Source: Ehretia macrophylla
Taxonomy: Eukaryota; Streptophyta; Magnoliopsida; Boraginales; Ehretiaceae
Length of the DNA: 64,000 nucleotides
Reading direction: 5' to 3'
Assembly: GCA_037974665.1 (NCBI GenBank)
Contig: CM075780.1
Coordinates: 52,989,594 to 53,053,593, forward strand
The position numbers and the translations under genes were made by a program. This document shows positions 35,341-47,631 of the stretch, piece by piece; position 1 is the first letter of the stretch; each line of letters begins with the position of its first letter. The notes under the pieces are model-generated. The model was not told the DNA's origin and made no database searches. It saw only the letters and a list, made by a program, of their open reading frames with translations.

Positions 35341-36698
35341 CATGTTGTACATTACATGCAAAGATAGTTCTACTTGTATGGGAACTTAATGTTGTTTTAT
35401 GTCAATATTATTTCCCCAAAAAGAAATCTGACTCCAGTTTGCTCTATTTCACATGCCATACTAATCTCCAATCACATACGAAATTATGATACAGTATTTT
35501 AAATTATTACAATCCTCAATACCCATTTGTGATAATAAACACAAATCTGATACAAAAATATTTCTCTCTGTCTCCAAACCTATGTGTCTACTTCCCCGTC
35601 TCTAACAATATTATATATTTCTTGTAAATTTTTTCAATCTTTCCCAGACAAATACTATGCTTACTGAACAGTTTTCACAAGCGCACAAGTGTATATATAT
35701 AATACCCCACCATTTCACGGTGACTTTTTCACTATGTATGTATATTATATACACACATGGATATATATCCACATATACATAGATATAGTGCGTCAGTGAG
35801 TGTGTTTGTGTGTGTTGATATCCATAGGTGCAAGTATGTAAACTGAGAATCCCAAAATAGAGTTGAACATCAGCTGGGCTCCCAACTTGGGGAAGGAGGC
35901 ATTTCATTTTCATTCATGGTCAATAGTTTCTAACACAAGTTCATATCTACAAAGCAAGGACGGGAAATTATGAAAATATAGTGACTTCAAAATAAGATGG
36001 ATGAAAGGGTTGGATTTATGGTGTTTTGACAACTTCTTACATATAAGTAGCCTACCTTTCAAGAAACGCAGTCACAACAAATAAATAGTTGCTGATGCTT
36101 TCTGATGACCAAATGATGGGTGCATGTAAACTAACAAGACTGGGGAAAAAAGTGCCAAAAAAATGATTATAAATTTGTCTGCAAATAAAATTTAGTGTGA
36201 TATTGAGAAATGGGCTAGCCTCAGGAATGTATCGCCTCAATTAACTAAGGTCATTAATGTAGTGAAAAAGGGATTTCCCACGAAAGCAAGTCCAAGAACC
36301 TGTGCATCTAGAAAGGTAGGAAGGTAGGCCATTCGCTTTAGAGCTACTTTAGGGAGCATAACATGTATTCTCATTTTTCTATAACGCTACAAGGAGAAGG
36401 AGAAATAAAAGAAAAGGTAAAAGAAAATAAGTGAAAAAAAAAAAAAAAAGATTAAAAGATAAAGGGGAAAATGAAGAATAAATTCATTTGAGTTCCTTAA
36501 TATTAACTATATATGTTTTAACCCCTCTCTGTTAGGCTTTTCTAACAACGACTAACAGAATGGCTTCAATGAGGCCATTCCTTTTAGAGCCAAAAATAGT
36601 TCGATGGTCAAACATGATTGGTTGAATCGTTTAGTGCCCCTGAAAATAATTTACCTAAAAGAAAAGGCATTTACACTCTCACACTCTTAGTCGTCATA
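35341..36698. other. Intergenic with a TA/CA-rich segment
   Basis: 35690-35830 contains TATATA and CA/TG-rich simple sequence. The frames at 35611-35913 and 36052-36240 have no recognizable domain. Nothing else is supported. Confidence 0.45.
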
Positions 36699-36884
36699 GG
36701 GTTAATTTCACAATTTGGTTGGTCAAAACTCTAACAGCTTATAAGCTCAAAAGGAGAGTGGTGAGGTGCAGAACTTCTCAAAGAAATTCTTTTGAGCTTA
36801 TAAGCTATTTTACCAAAGATCAGAACGAATTTATCAGCTGTTTTCACCAAACTTATAAGCTTAGCCAAATACCTTCAACCCTAA
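36699..36884. mobile_element. Possible hAT-like MITE
   Basis: tagggtta at the left and aaccctaa at the right are inverted. Repeated gcttataagct words (36737, 36797, 36852) make internal inverted repeats, as in common plant hAT MITEs. The ends are tentative. Confidence 0.45.
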
Positions 36885-39253
36885 GATAAATGAGACAATG
36901 AGTTGGATGAATATACCAGCCTTCCCACTCTGATTTTCTCTCTGAATTTATTACAATTCCTAAAGAACAACAAAGAAATAAGCACAAATGTTGTTGACAC
37001 GTGAAATAATGTGTTCTAAGAATTCAAGAACTGAGCACAAATGTGAAAGAGAGGCATAAAAGAGACAAACCAACAAACTAATAAAGATGCTTGTCAATGA
37101 GAGTAGTTCAACCAATACAAAGAACAAAACGAAGGAGAGCAAGAAAAAGATGTCATCCTATACAGTTGAGTCTTTCACCAGTCTTTCAAATCCACACTTG
37201 ATCCAGCAATCATTCAATAAATAATTTGAAATTGGGAAAGCAATTGCTGGAAAATTTTAATCAAGACTACAGTAGATCACTTTCAACGAATTTTTCCTTT
37301 TCAAGCAAATGAACTTTGCAAATATGTGCCCTGAGGGGATCAAAAGGGAAAAAAGTAATTACATGTGAGTGGTCAAATCAGGAGTAGCAAGGAACTCACT
37401 GATCTAATAATGGGGAAATTATGCATGTGTCAAAGGTCAGAATGGGAAAATGAAAATACACACACAGCACATATGGAAACTATGTTGCAAAAATATAGTA
37501 ACAGATAAAGCGAACTGATGAAGGTGTGACAATCTATCTCAATATTGACTTAGATAAATTTATGATTAAATTTATATACATCTTTATCAAGCAAACGTGA
37601 AATAAACCGAAACTGGAGAATCAATTAAGAACACACTTCGGGGGAATGACATGTGAATAGTCCCAGAAGAAACTCACTCAATTAGCATACACCACGAAAG
37701 AATACGGGAAAGAAGCAAACCTAAAGGGGAAGCAACGAAAAAATGAAATCACAACCTAGAGAAGATTCAGCAATGAAACAGCCTCAGAAGGATTAAGAAT
37801 GTCATGTTTTTGTCAGGAGTAGTATTGCAGAAGAAAGATTTGCGATTAATTTAAGAACAAAAGTGACCAACTCATTAGTGAAAGACTGCAACAGATTGAG
37901 AACAATCCACATAAATCAGCTATAGCTAGGAATAAGACAACACTTCATCTTCAATAGCACATTCCTTGGTATTATAAATATCACCTTTATGTTCTGAATT
38001 GATCCTCCGCATATATGTGCTCAAGACATACAAGAATTATTTCATTTGATCATTATAGTGAGATCAATTACCAAATAGAAAAGCTAAAAATCAAGGCTAG
38101 ACATGCATCACAAGACCATTCCAACTTATATAGGACTCAAAAGATATGCTTAAGTGTGTATAGGAACTCACAGATCTCACAAATGGATTCTTTTGCTAAT
38201 CCAAAGAAATTAACTTCACTAGACTGACATATCTTCGCCCAATCTGCAAAGAATTTTCAAAATATGCTAGTGAGTTACTAATTTGACAATGGGTCAATCA
38301 ACTGGCTAAACCAACAGCAGTAACATAAATTAGACCAACAGTTTTAAGTTTTTAATGATAGATTTTGGTGAATCTGGCACCACATGACAATTGATTGAAT
38401 AAAATAAGCAAATCCCGCATGCATAAAACCAAAAGGAGTATCTAATAAGCTTCATGCGGCAAAGCCAGTCTAATCGATTGCGAGAGAGCATGAGTGCTTA
38501 CTTGAGGCAGCGAGTGAATAAGTGGATTGTGGTAAGTGGGACGGGATTTTTTTGGTTGCGAGACATATTGGGAAATAAAAGTACTGCGCGACAGCATGTG
38601 AGTCCCGCTTAGTTGTGAGCGCTCACCGGGCGGATGAGCTGAATATAAAGAGAAGAAGCTGTTCTGCCCGGGAGGGATAGGGAGGCAAGCACAGGGATTA
38701 TAAGCAACGCAAATTTCCAGAGATTAACAAGAGAAGAAAATGGGAAGCAAGAAAGATGGAGACTGATCAGACTCAAACCACATGCTGAGTTAAGAGCATT
38801 AAACAAAAAAGATTGAAAAGATAGAGGAATTCAATGATCTAAAAACGTGAACTCTTTCCCTAATCTCTATCATTGCTGGAAAGACTTGAACACAGTTGCA
38901 TTTCACAGCCCAATTCACAGAGAATGAAAAAGAAAAACAAACCACGTGGGATTACGTAAATACCGTTAATTATCATCTAAGAATTGTGTATTACGTGTAC
39001 AGCACAAGTGTAATAAAGTTTTCCCCAGAAACATATTAGCAGTTTCCAAGATTCTTGAGAGATGAACAGAGACTTCCAAACCATGTCGATACTCTCGTAA
39101 TTTTAGAGTAACAACAGAGATATTAACTGACAGAACGCATTAGCATAAAGGAATTTTTGAAGCTTACACTTCATAAAGAGTTCCTGCTTTCCATTTCCTT
39201 TTCTATTATGCATCCCATTCTATCAGAGTGCCTCAGGAGTGCCTTGACAGGTT
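36885..39253. other. Intergenic / downstream of the PPR gene
   Basis: No credible gene. 38440-38710 has a visibly higher GC content than its surroundings and no frame I recognize. The PPR transcript's 3' end would fall near 39000-39250. Confidence 0.45.
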
Positions 39254-40948
39254 CTACCTGTCAATGCCTTTGGCTTTACAAATCATATCAAATAAAGACT
39301 CTGATGGTTGTAAACCATATTTTATCATGTCATTGCAAAGATTTTCAGCCTCTTTCCACTTCCCATCTTTGCAAAGGACTTCAATTGTCATGCTGTAGCT
39401 TGCAACATTTGGTACCATTCTTTTCTCGGTCATTTCTTTAACAAGCCTCAAGGCTCTATAGGAGCTATCCTCTCTGCAATACCCATAGATCATTGTATTG
39501 AATATCACATCATTGGGTTCCAAACACCTCTCGCTCATTGATTTAAATAGCCTCGAAGCTTCCTTCATATTACCTTGACTACAAAAACCATGTATCAGGG
39601 CACCATAGGTGCAAACATCAATCTCCAAACCAGCCTTCTGCATACAGGATAGGACTTGAAATGCTTTGCCCATGTCGTTGGATCGAGCAAAGGCATCAAT
39701 CAAAATTGTATACGTCACTTTGGAAGGAGATATGCCTCTCTCCTCCATTTCACGAACCAAGTGCAGAACCTTGGACGGATTTCCAGCTCTCGAGAAACCA
39801 GCAATCAAAACATTATAAGTTATCAAAGAAGGTGTCAAACCAAGGGACTTAACCCAACCAAACAAACTCATAGCTCTGTCCAACTTCCCAATCCGACAAT
39901 ATCCATCTATCAAAATATTAAAAGTAATCAAATTCGGATTCAAACCACACTTCTTCATCCTTCCCATCAATCTCTCACCCTCCCACACCCTCTGCTCTTT
40001 ACACAACCCTCCAATCAAAGTATTGTACGTCACAACATTATACGCTACCCCTCTCCTGCCCATTTCATCAAACAGGTCAAATGCTTCCCTCACTCTACCA
40101 TCATTGCAATACACATTGATCACAGAATTATAAGTATGCAAATCAGGCAACACCCCGACAAGCTTCATCGTCTCATACAACTCAAACCCATCTTTTTTCA
40201 TCCCTTTCTTGAAAAACCCATTAATCAAAGCAGTGTAAGTATACTGATTAGCACTCAATCCCACCTCACCCATTTTGTCAAATAACTCTTTTGCCTTCAC
40301 AATATCACCATTCTTACAACACCCATCAATCATGCTAGTATATATAACCACATTTGGACTCCAACCCATTTTTTCTAATTGCATCAACACGTCAAAACCT
40401 CTCTTAACATCACCATTCTCACAACAACCCTTTATCATTATCCCAAAACTATACACATCTAAAACAACTTTTTCCTTAGTTTCATTAAAAAAGATCCAAA
40501 CTTTATCAAAATTTTGACTTTTTAACAAGAGAGTAAGCAAGTTATTGTAAGTCTTTGAGGTGGGAACAAGGCCTTTATCAATCATTTGGTGAAAATACAA
40601 AAGGGCTTGTTCTGGCAAGTCAAATTTGAGATGAGCATTTATGATTGTTGAATATAAAAGAGTTGAATTTAAATTGTTGTTTTGGGTTAAGTGGTGAAAT
40701 AAAGAAGGTAATGTGAAGGATGAGGAAGTGATGTGGGCAGAGAGGAGTTGAAGGATGAGAGATTGGGCGTGTGGGAGCATGTTGAAAGAGAGGAGATGGT
40801 GGAGCATTATTGAGATTGATTGGTGTGTGTGGTGAAGGCCTTGTTCTTGTGTTGATGAGTTGAAGAGGTTCAATGATTTCAAAGGTGGGAGTTTTAGTAG
40901 CTTTGAAAGGAGTGGGAAGATGAAGATGGTTTGTTGAGCTTGTGTCAT
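39254..40948 (-). CDS. ABO8: P-class pentatricopeptide repeat protein, likely ABO8 (At4g11690) ortholog
   Basis: A single uninterrupted 564-codon frame starts at the ATG 40948, about 85 bases downstream of a CT-rich leader. After a Leu/Ser-rich, acid-poor N-terminus (residues 1-40, a plausible organelle transit peptide) come about thirteen 35-residue P-type repeats from near residue 96. Examples are NVVIYTSMIDGCCKNGDI, NVVTYNTLIGGLCKEQRV, NLITFNILIDGYCRIGKL and SKVTYTILIDAFARSNDM. No E or DYW domain is present, so it is not an editing-type PLS protein. Segments such as KVVLDVYSFGIMIKGCC and SKVTYTILIDAFARS resemble Arabidopsis ABO8, a mitochondrial factor reported for nad4 intron splicing. 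The family call is firm. The ortholog is recognized from memory of that sequence and needs a tree. PPR genes are usually intronless and weakly expressed, as this layout suggests. Confidence 0.9.
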   Translation of the reverse strand: MTQAQQTIFIFPLLSKLLKLPPLKSLNLFNSSTQEQGLHHTHQSISIMLHHLLSFNMLPHAQSLILQLLSAHITSSSFTLPSLFHHLTQNNNLNSTLLYSTIINAHLKFDLPEQALLYFHQMIDKGLVPTSKTYNNLLTLLLKSQNFDKVWIFFNETKEKVVLDVYSFGIMIKGCCENGDVKRGFDVLMQLEKMGWSPNVVIYTSMIDGCCKNGDIVKAKELFDKMGEVGLSANQYTYTALINGFFKKGMKKDGFELYETMKLVGVLPDLHTYNSVINVYCNDGRVREAFDLFDEMGRRGVAYNVVTYNTLIGGLCKEQRVWEGERLMGRMKKCGLNPNLITFNILIDGYCRIGKLDRAMSLFGWVKSLGLTPSLITYNVLIAGFSRAGNPSKVLHLVREMEERGISPSKVTYTILIDAFARSNDMGKAFQVLSCMQKAGLEIDVCTYGALIHGFCSQGNMKEASRLFKSMSERCLEPNDVIFNTMIYGYCREDSSYRALRLVKEMTEKRMVPNVASYSMTIEVLCKDGKWKEAENLCNDMIKYGLQPSESLFDMICKAKGIDR

Positions 40949-41027
40949 TTTTTGACTTTTTTGTGTTTGTTTTTTTTTTTTTCACAAAGCAGATAGAGAG
41001 AGGACTTGTGTGAACTGCTGTAGGCAA

Positions 41028-42769
41028 TCATATGTAAAGTGTTTGAAATTCTCCCTTTATTTTTAATTTTGGTTTTAGCCCTGTTTATTTTAATTTTATT
41101 CTAACAACCTTTTTAATATAAAAACTGCTTATTTTTTATTTTATTTTAATATATCACTATTTTGATTAAACGCACCACTTTAATTCTTTTTTATTTACGT
41201 TTTTCATTTATTAAAAATAATATTATATTTTACTTATTAATATTATATTCTATTATATTTTTAATTATTTTTATTTTATTTTTTAATTAAAAAAATTTCA
41301 ATAGCTTTATATTTCATCAGTGGTACCTTTTAATTAGCAACTTTATATTTCATCGATTTTATATTCCATCACATTTTTCTTTTTAAGTATCATCATGTAT
41401 GTAGTAGATTTTTTTTGTTGAACTAACAGCTTTATGTTCCATCGACTTTAAATTTCATTAACTTTATGTTTCATCACTCTTTTTTTATGTATTGTTTTGT
41501 TGGTTGTAGATTTTTTTGTTGAAACAATAACTTTATGTTCTATTGACTTTAAATTTTATCAGTCTTATGTTCCATCACTTTTTTTTTATGTATTGTCTTA
41601 TTGGTGGTAGATTTTTTAATTAAAATAATAATTTTATGTTCTATCGACTTTAAATTCTGTCAATTTTATAGTCCATTATATTTTGTTGGTTTATGAAGGT
41701 TGGTGTGAAACTCATAAGATGCAACAACAAATCTTCTAAAAAAATTTAGCCTTCTTTCTTGTTCTTCTTGTAATTTTAAAATCCACTGAGCTTTTTTTCT
41801 ATCATCATATTATTTCTATTTTTAGAGGCTTGGATTCTAATTATCAATGCATACAGTATTTCAATGATTCTAACTCTGACGAGGAGTTAGTCTTAATTCA
41901 ACTATTGACCAATGAACATGGCCCACAACGTGGGAGATAACACAATGAATACCATGGTTCAATACTTGGCCAAGTTACAAACAAGCACACACACAAAGGA
42001 CACAATTATTAGCTACTTTTAAGTTTATTTGGAAGATGGGTGGCGGGATAGGTGACTCTAAAACAATCTTTATAAATGATATATCGATAATTTCAGACCA
42101 ACAAAAAAAAAAAAAAAAAAAAGATATATCAACCTTTTATCTATGATTTTCAGACCAACAAAAAAAGAAAAGAAAAAGAAAGATATATCAACTTTCATTC
42201 ATTTAATCATCGTTCTACTTATGTCATTTTCACTCAAATTGATCTACACCCTTTTCCCTTTTAAAGTGTGTTTTTAAACTTAATTGCAAACATAAATTGT
42301 CTTTTATCAGTAACAAGTATGCACTTGATCCTTGTTAGCCCTTTAAGCCAAAACAAGAAAAGAGTTATTTGCCCCTTCCTTAATTTGATATTTTGACAAG
42401 TAAAATGAAAATTTATCTTGAAGATAATAAATAAATATAAAAAACTCTCTTCTAATAACTTAAACTTTTAAATAAGATGGTAATTTAATAATTCATTCTC
42501 ACCGCAATATACATTTACTTTCGGTGATTACTTTCTTTAACTTTAAAAACCTAGCTGATTCTTTACCATCAAATTGTTACTAATTATCGGAAAAATATTT
42601 CCTTCTAGAGTTTGCTTCAAATCTAATTAAGATCCTCTTTCATCTTTTTCTTCATTTCTATTTACATTTAAAATGCGCTTAACTAACAAGAAGCAACCAA
42701 AAATTATTGATCATGTAACAAATATATATTTCTTGGATATCATCGAAATGAGTTGTTTATCATGATTTG
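41028..42769. repeat. Upstream of PPR gene: AT-rich with a three-unit tandem repeat
   Basis: 41397-41690 holds three diverged ~105-base units with tttatgttccatcgacttta, catcactttttttta and gtagatttttt. 42085-42185 holds a duplicated tttcagaccaacaaaa plus A-run and agatatatcaa. No gene. Confidence 0.6.
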
Positions 42770-43870
42770 CATCCCCATCTTTGACAAGCAGTGAACAAGT
42801 GTATATATACCAAAAGATGAAGATGATGATATCACATCTAAAAGTTGAGTAAAAATGTTAAATAGTGATCTATTGTAATCAAAAATTCTAAATTCAAACT
42901 AGACCTCTATCGTAACCGAAAAAAAATCAAAATTATGATGGTATCACAACGTTACGAGATTCTTATGTGTTTTCTCATGATTTGAATCAGTCAATTTCAA
43001 TGACTATTGGATCTACAGTGTATGTTGGTTGAAAGAGGAAGGAGAAACTCTTCAATCGCTCCAAATTGATATTAATCTCTTACATAGTAAGTGAGACCTA
43101 CATGATCTCACATATTACTGGGACCCACACATGTAAGTCTCACTTACTATGTGAGACTGATCCATCAATCCAGACTTGATGAAAGAATTTTCCAAGATGA
43201 AGATATTGATGTCATACGATGCTATGAGAATCTTGTGTCTTCGCCCATGATCTGGGGTTTCCATCTTCAACGAGCTTGGACCAAATGTGTGTTGGTCGGA
43301 AGATGAATGTTGATATCACAAAATCTTATGAGATTCATGTCTTTCTCAAGAGATTGGGCTCTAGTAGCTTTGGCAGGCACTAGATCGAGTGTATGTTAAC
43401 CAGAAGATGAAGATGTTGAAGCACCTGTCTTGAGGAATCCCTAATGGGTGATGAACAACCATTGAGGTAACTGCCGGAGCCCAGGGGGTCAAAGTACGGT
43501 TAGACTACCGCAATGTGTGATAATATGCCTCACCCAATCATATTTGTCCCGGTTGTCAACTAGGGAAGCACACCAAACTACCATTTTCTCCACGCAATAA
43601 AAAAGCTGTCAGAATGTTATGAGAATCTATGTATTTTCTCATAATTTGGTTTTGTTAGCTTTGGCAAGCACCGGACCAAGTTCATGTTGGTTGGAAGATG
43701 AAGATGGTTTATGCAACATCACTTCTGCAATTGTTCCCTTCATTGATTTGGGTCTGTGAACTTTGGCAGGCACAGGATCAACAATTATGTAATGACTGGA
43801 AGAAGAAGATACTAATGCAACATGACTTCTGCAATTGTTCCCTGAATCTTTAGATGGATGCGTTCCATGA
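42770..43870 (-). repeat. Degenerate ~105-bp tandem array next to MBD relative
   Basis: At least six diverged units are recognizable by a shared order: ttggaagatgaagatg, a gcaacatgac- or tcacacgatg-like part, atgagaatctt, tttctcatgatttgg and ctttggcaggcac. Anchors occur near 42776, 43003, 43268, 43368, 43654 and 43763. The array is broken by a hairpin (43079-43158) and an unrelated ~180-base stretch (43425-43605). Units near 43640-43860 are read in frame in the last exon of the MBD pseudogene; others have stops in all frames I tried. Confidence 0.65.
43079..43158. repeat. Short inverted repeat (hairpin)
   Basis: tcttacatagtaagtgagac and the complement of gtctcacttactatgtgaga form a ~20-bp stem with one mismatch. 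The loop is about 38 bases. It interrupts the 105-bp array. Confidence 0.7.
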
Positions 43871-45141
43871 TCAGACCATGCTAACTGACCTGGGCCAGAA
43901 AAATGTGCCGCAAAAGCCTGAAACCTTGAAGAGCGTCACTACATAGGACTTGATGATGAAACACTGCAAAATTGTGCTATGGTCGACTGCTGCTTCTTTC
44001 ATCATCCTCGCGCGTAGCCATGAAGTCAAGTGCTTATTATTTCAAGTATGCATTCACCTCGGATCTTAACCGGTTACACACTTCATATTCCTGTGAACAT
44101 AGTACTGCAGAATATAGAACACACAACAATACAAGTACGTAAAGAATTTAGGCTCATCGATAAATGTAGCATAAACAGGTGGAGTAACTCCATTTCATGC
44201 ATGGGTCATTGTTGAACATAATAAATAAATACAACAAAACTATTTCTAAAAGTTTAAACTTTTAGATTAGGTGGTAACTTAACATAAATATCAAAATCGA
44301 GGTACCAAAATGTGTGGATTCAAAACTCATCGTCACCTATTTGTAAAAATTGCATCCACGAGGAAGGTTCAATAAAAACTATCTACACGTAAGACAACAT
44401 GTTGAACACAATAAATAAATATAACAAAACTCTCTGTAACAGTTTAAACTTTTAGATGAAATTGTCACTTTTTAGCCATGAATAAATAAGGTCTGACAAC
44501 TTTTTCTAAAGGCACATCATCTTTGAATGTTTTGTTTCTTTTATTTTCTAGGTTTCAATCTTAAACGAGACTAGCTAATGATTCATTTACTCCATCATTT
44601 CTTAATGTGTACTAGAAATATTCTCTATATATCTATAGCCTCAAACAAACAACAAATCAACAAACATGAGGTTAATGAAAAGGTAAGTAAAAAAAGGAAT
44701 CACTTTTAATAATAAATAAGATATAACTTGTTGCATGCAAAAGATAACTCAAGGACAAGAATCCAAATATATAGAAATTTAAATGCTTTAAGATAGTGAA
44801 ATCTCATGACATCATATATAAGGGAATTTCATACCGTATCCTGATGTCATGTGCTCGTCCTACTTTACCAAACCCATTCTTCAGTTCACCCTGGGAAGAG
44901 CTTGGATGTAAAACTGACCTACCACGAAACCCCTTTGATATGCAATGAACAACAACCTAGTAAATATTCCTTGCCTTTCACTTATGCATGAAATAGACAA
45001 AAAGCACGCAGAATAAAAAATGACAACATAGAAGGACCAGAGGATGAGAATCCTTCCCCATTCCCAAGCCGTAGATTTTTGTTCTCGCCCCAATTTCACA
45101 TCATCGAACCCTATGAGACACCAAACTCCTTGGAGCAACAT
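43639..45141 (-). pseudogene. MBD-protein pseudogene, C-terminal half
   Basis: 44835-44900 encodes a degraded first half of the MBD (LKNGFGKVGRAHD in one frame) and ends at a donor in the same context as the intact gene (atacg/gtat). An acceptor ctgcag at 44105 opens YYVHRNMKCV. A one-base shift is then needed to read RLRSEVNAYLK, the end of the MBD, before stops at 44034-44039. A possible last exon (43917-43639, 93 codons) has a tttcag acceptor. It reads FQAFAAHFSGPGQLAWSDHG, then KSMKGTIAEVMLHKPSSSS and ends KANKTKL at a TGA. The acidic N-terminal half is missing. 44921-45141 is shared with 32541-32790. Confidence 0.6.
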
Positions 45142-46830
45142 TTGCTAAATCAATTCCTTTCTCTTCTTTGGCTACTTGATTTTACTTGTAACAACCAAAA
45201 AGTTGAGCATTTATGTTCTCTCAATAAATGAAGGTCTGTAGGGAAAACAAATGATCAACATAATAACCAACACTTAATATGTCCAGAAACAAACCTTATA
45301 AAAGTTCTATTAAAAGCTGGTAAAAATAGAAATCATAAGTAAGAAAAGAATTAAATGAAGTAACAAATAACTTTGCAACATGGTTTCCAAGAGAAGACCA
45401 TTTTAAAGAAAGACAATTTTGTCAAGAGTTTCAATGATTTTGAGACTAAATAGGAGATCTTCGACTGTTATTGCAATACTTTAGCCTAAACAGATATGGG
45501 CACTTCCGGATGGACAACAATGGAAATTCACAAGAGATTTGCATATAGATGCCAACAAAAGTGCAACTCAATCAGAGAAAGTAAAAGAAATGATTTGATC
45601 AGGATGAGAGGGCCCAAACCAAAGTTGTGAACATGTAGAAGGAAATCCATTTTACACATTCATATATTTCTGTATGCACTAACATATAAACCATTATAAG
45701 AACACACGCAAATATGTCAATACTAATAAGCATCAACAGGAAACTCATTCAGTTACTTTAATTCAATCTTCAAAAGAGTGGAAGATTTGTCAACAATCCA
45801 ATTTTGAAATGTTTTATGCACAGAGCATAAAAGGGATACATGTATGTCTATCGCACGGTAAGAGGACGCAACATACTGGTAACAACATTCAATGTTGGAT
45901 TAGATTGAAATTGGAAGATCAAAAGTGAATAATGTGGTGATCAAAAAGCGTGAGATGGATAGAAAATGGAGAAGAATATATGCAGAGTTGAAGGAGAAGA
46001 GTGAGATGAGAGCGGCTGTGAGTTTGCATTTCTTATATAGGTAGGGCAAGGGAAGAGCAGCATGTCATATGCACGTGCCTTCTCTTTTCTCCCATGTTAC
46101 CTACTTTCATTTTATTTTCTATTAGCCTCCCATAATTATTGAGGTCCACATCTCTCCGTATCTCTACACACGTGAATCTTCGGAAAATGGGGGCGCCTTA
46201 ACGGCTTACCATGATAAGCTTTCCAAAAAAGAGCTCACTCAAGAAATCCTATTTCTTAAAAGACCCAAAAGAGCTCTCATAAAGCACTATCAAAAGAGCT
46301 CTCATAAAGCACTATGTCCTATGTAAGTGCCTTCTCTACAATCCCACATTTAGTTTTAGGTCCACATCTCTCCCTCTCTCTCCACATGTGAATCTTCGAC
46401 AAACGCTGGTCCTATTATGTGCTTAGCAAAAGAGAGAGCTTAATAGTTCTTGTGTCACAATCCATGCTTTGCACACCCTCTTCACCTTTAGGCAAAACAC
46501 GTTTTCCTTTGCTTTTGTCATTTTTCTTTCCATAGGCCTCACATGAATATTGAGGTTGTAGCCCTTGCCTCACACCACACACGTGGCCTAAAAGAAGAGC
46601 CCTATCTACTATACAACTTTCAGAAATTGTATATCAATCACTTTATAAATATATGGCAAGGAAAGACTATATATCATATATACGTGAAACTAAAGAGAAA
46701 TGTAGGTAATCTAAATTATTAAAATTCTCATCACCATCAGTAATCTCATACACAAACCCAAAACAAGTGCATTACTCTCTTTCTTTGAATGATATTTCAT
46801 TTTATTCTTTTACTCTTTCTCAGAAAGTAT
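44921..46830 (-). repeat. Promoter-like duplicated block, copy 2
   Basis: 44921-45140 matches 32541-32790; 45230-46560 matches 48440-49980 in order. On the minus strand the segment near 46040 reads ctatataagaaatgc, a TATA-box-like motif. It is followed by a pyrimidine-rich leader-like stretch (ctctcatctcactcttctcc), then AT-rich DNA toward the MBD pseudogene. Internal 27-base tandem units (aaaagagctctcataaagca) lie at about 46265-46315. Promoter role is inferred. Confidence 0.55.
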
Positions 46831-46874
46831 TTTTAGTTTATGTACTCCATATTTAGTTTAATGTTTATTTTCTA

Positions 46875-47290
46875 AAATGCCACTGCGGGCCCTAGCCTAT
46901 CTTGGAATTCATTCCTACGAGCCGGCTACGTTAGACCAAGGTAACTATTCCAGGGTACAATGTCGACTCGCAAAGAGCCATCGGCAAGATTCGTCTCAAG
47001 TGCCAAATATGGGATCTAAAGACTGAGCTCACTTCTTACGTGATTGATGGTGACACCTCCTAAACTTCCTGCTTGGATCCACAACGTGGTACCTTCCACC
47101 CTTCATCAATGCTTCAAATACGTTGATGAGAAGAGAAGGGAGAAGTTCACTGCGTATTTTCCGACAAGAAGCCCTTTTTTTAAAGGAGTCTAGGCATATT
47201 GTACGGATGCGTGTCTTTACAACGACGGCCCAGCCCAAACAGTGATGGATGACGAAAGCCTGCCAGCGAAAGCCGATACTTGTGAAAGAG
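46875..47290 (+). pseudogene. Ty3/Gypsy pol fragment (protease-RT junction)
   Basis: One frame reads YNVDSQRAIGKIRLKCQIWD, then LKTELTSYVIDGDTS and a stop. Further frames give VVPSTLHQCFKYVDEKRE-like pieces and a GEVHCVFSDKKPF block followed by DACLYNDGPAQTV. This pattern is common just downstream of the protease in plant Gypsy elements of the Tat/Athila type. Several frameshifts and a stop are present. No LTRs were found, so it is a scrap of uncertain origin. Confidence 0.6.
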
Positions 47291-47318
47291 ATTAAAATAA
47301 TTTTCATTCCTGCTCTAA

Positions 47319-47628
47319 GGGTATCCTCAATGAAGGCTTCAAAATGCAGTTTGGGTTTTTAAAAGGCAATAATTGAGGTTTTTAGAGACCCCATAGAAAA
47401 AAAAACAACACCAATAATTTGTTAAAGAAAATGGAGACTGGGGCTCTATTTGGCTAAAAAGATGACAAAAATGGTGGACCCCATGTATATTTGGATTTTA
47501 CAAACCCCAATTGGTGTTGCTTTTTTTTTCCATGGGGTCTCTAAAATCCTTAATTATTGCCTTTTAAAGATCCAAATTTGGGAGTTAGAGATCCAAACTC
47601 TACTTTGAATCCTCCATTGAAGATACCC
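47319..47628. mobile_element. Tourist-like MITE with TAA target duplication
   Basis: The ends gggtatcctcaatgaagg and (complement) gggtatcttcaatggagg are inverted, and similarity extends inward about 100 bases (aaaaggcaataatt, ttagagaccccat). It is flanked by TAA at 47316-47318 and 47629-47631. A 3-bp TWA duplication is typical of PIF/Harbinger. Confidence 0.85.
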
Positions 47629-47631
47629 TAA

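Noticed and set aside
39656..40517. Plus-strand frames of up to 209 codons over the PPR gene
   Set aside because: Antisense shadows of a clearly coding 564-codon frame.
46055..46110. gcacgtgccttctc-like words suggesting a miR164-type precursor
   Set aside because: The match to the mature miRNA is poor and no paired star arm was found; the word recurs as part of the duplicated blocks.
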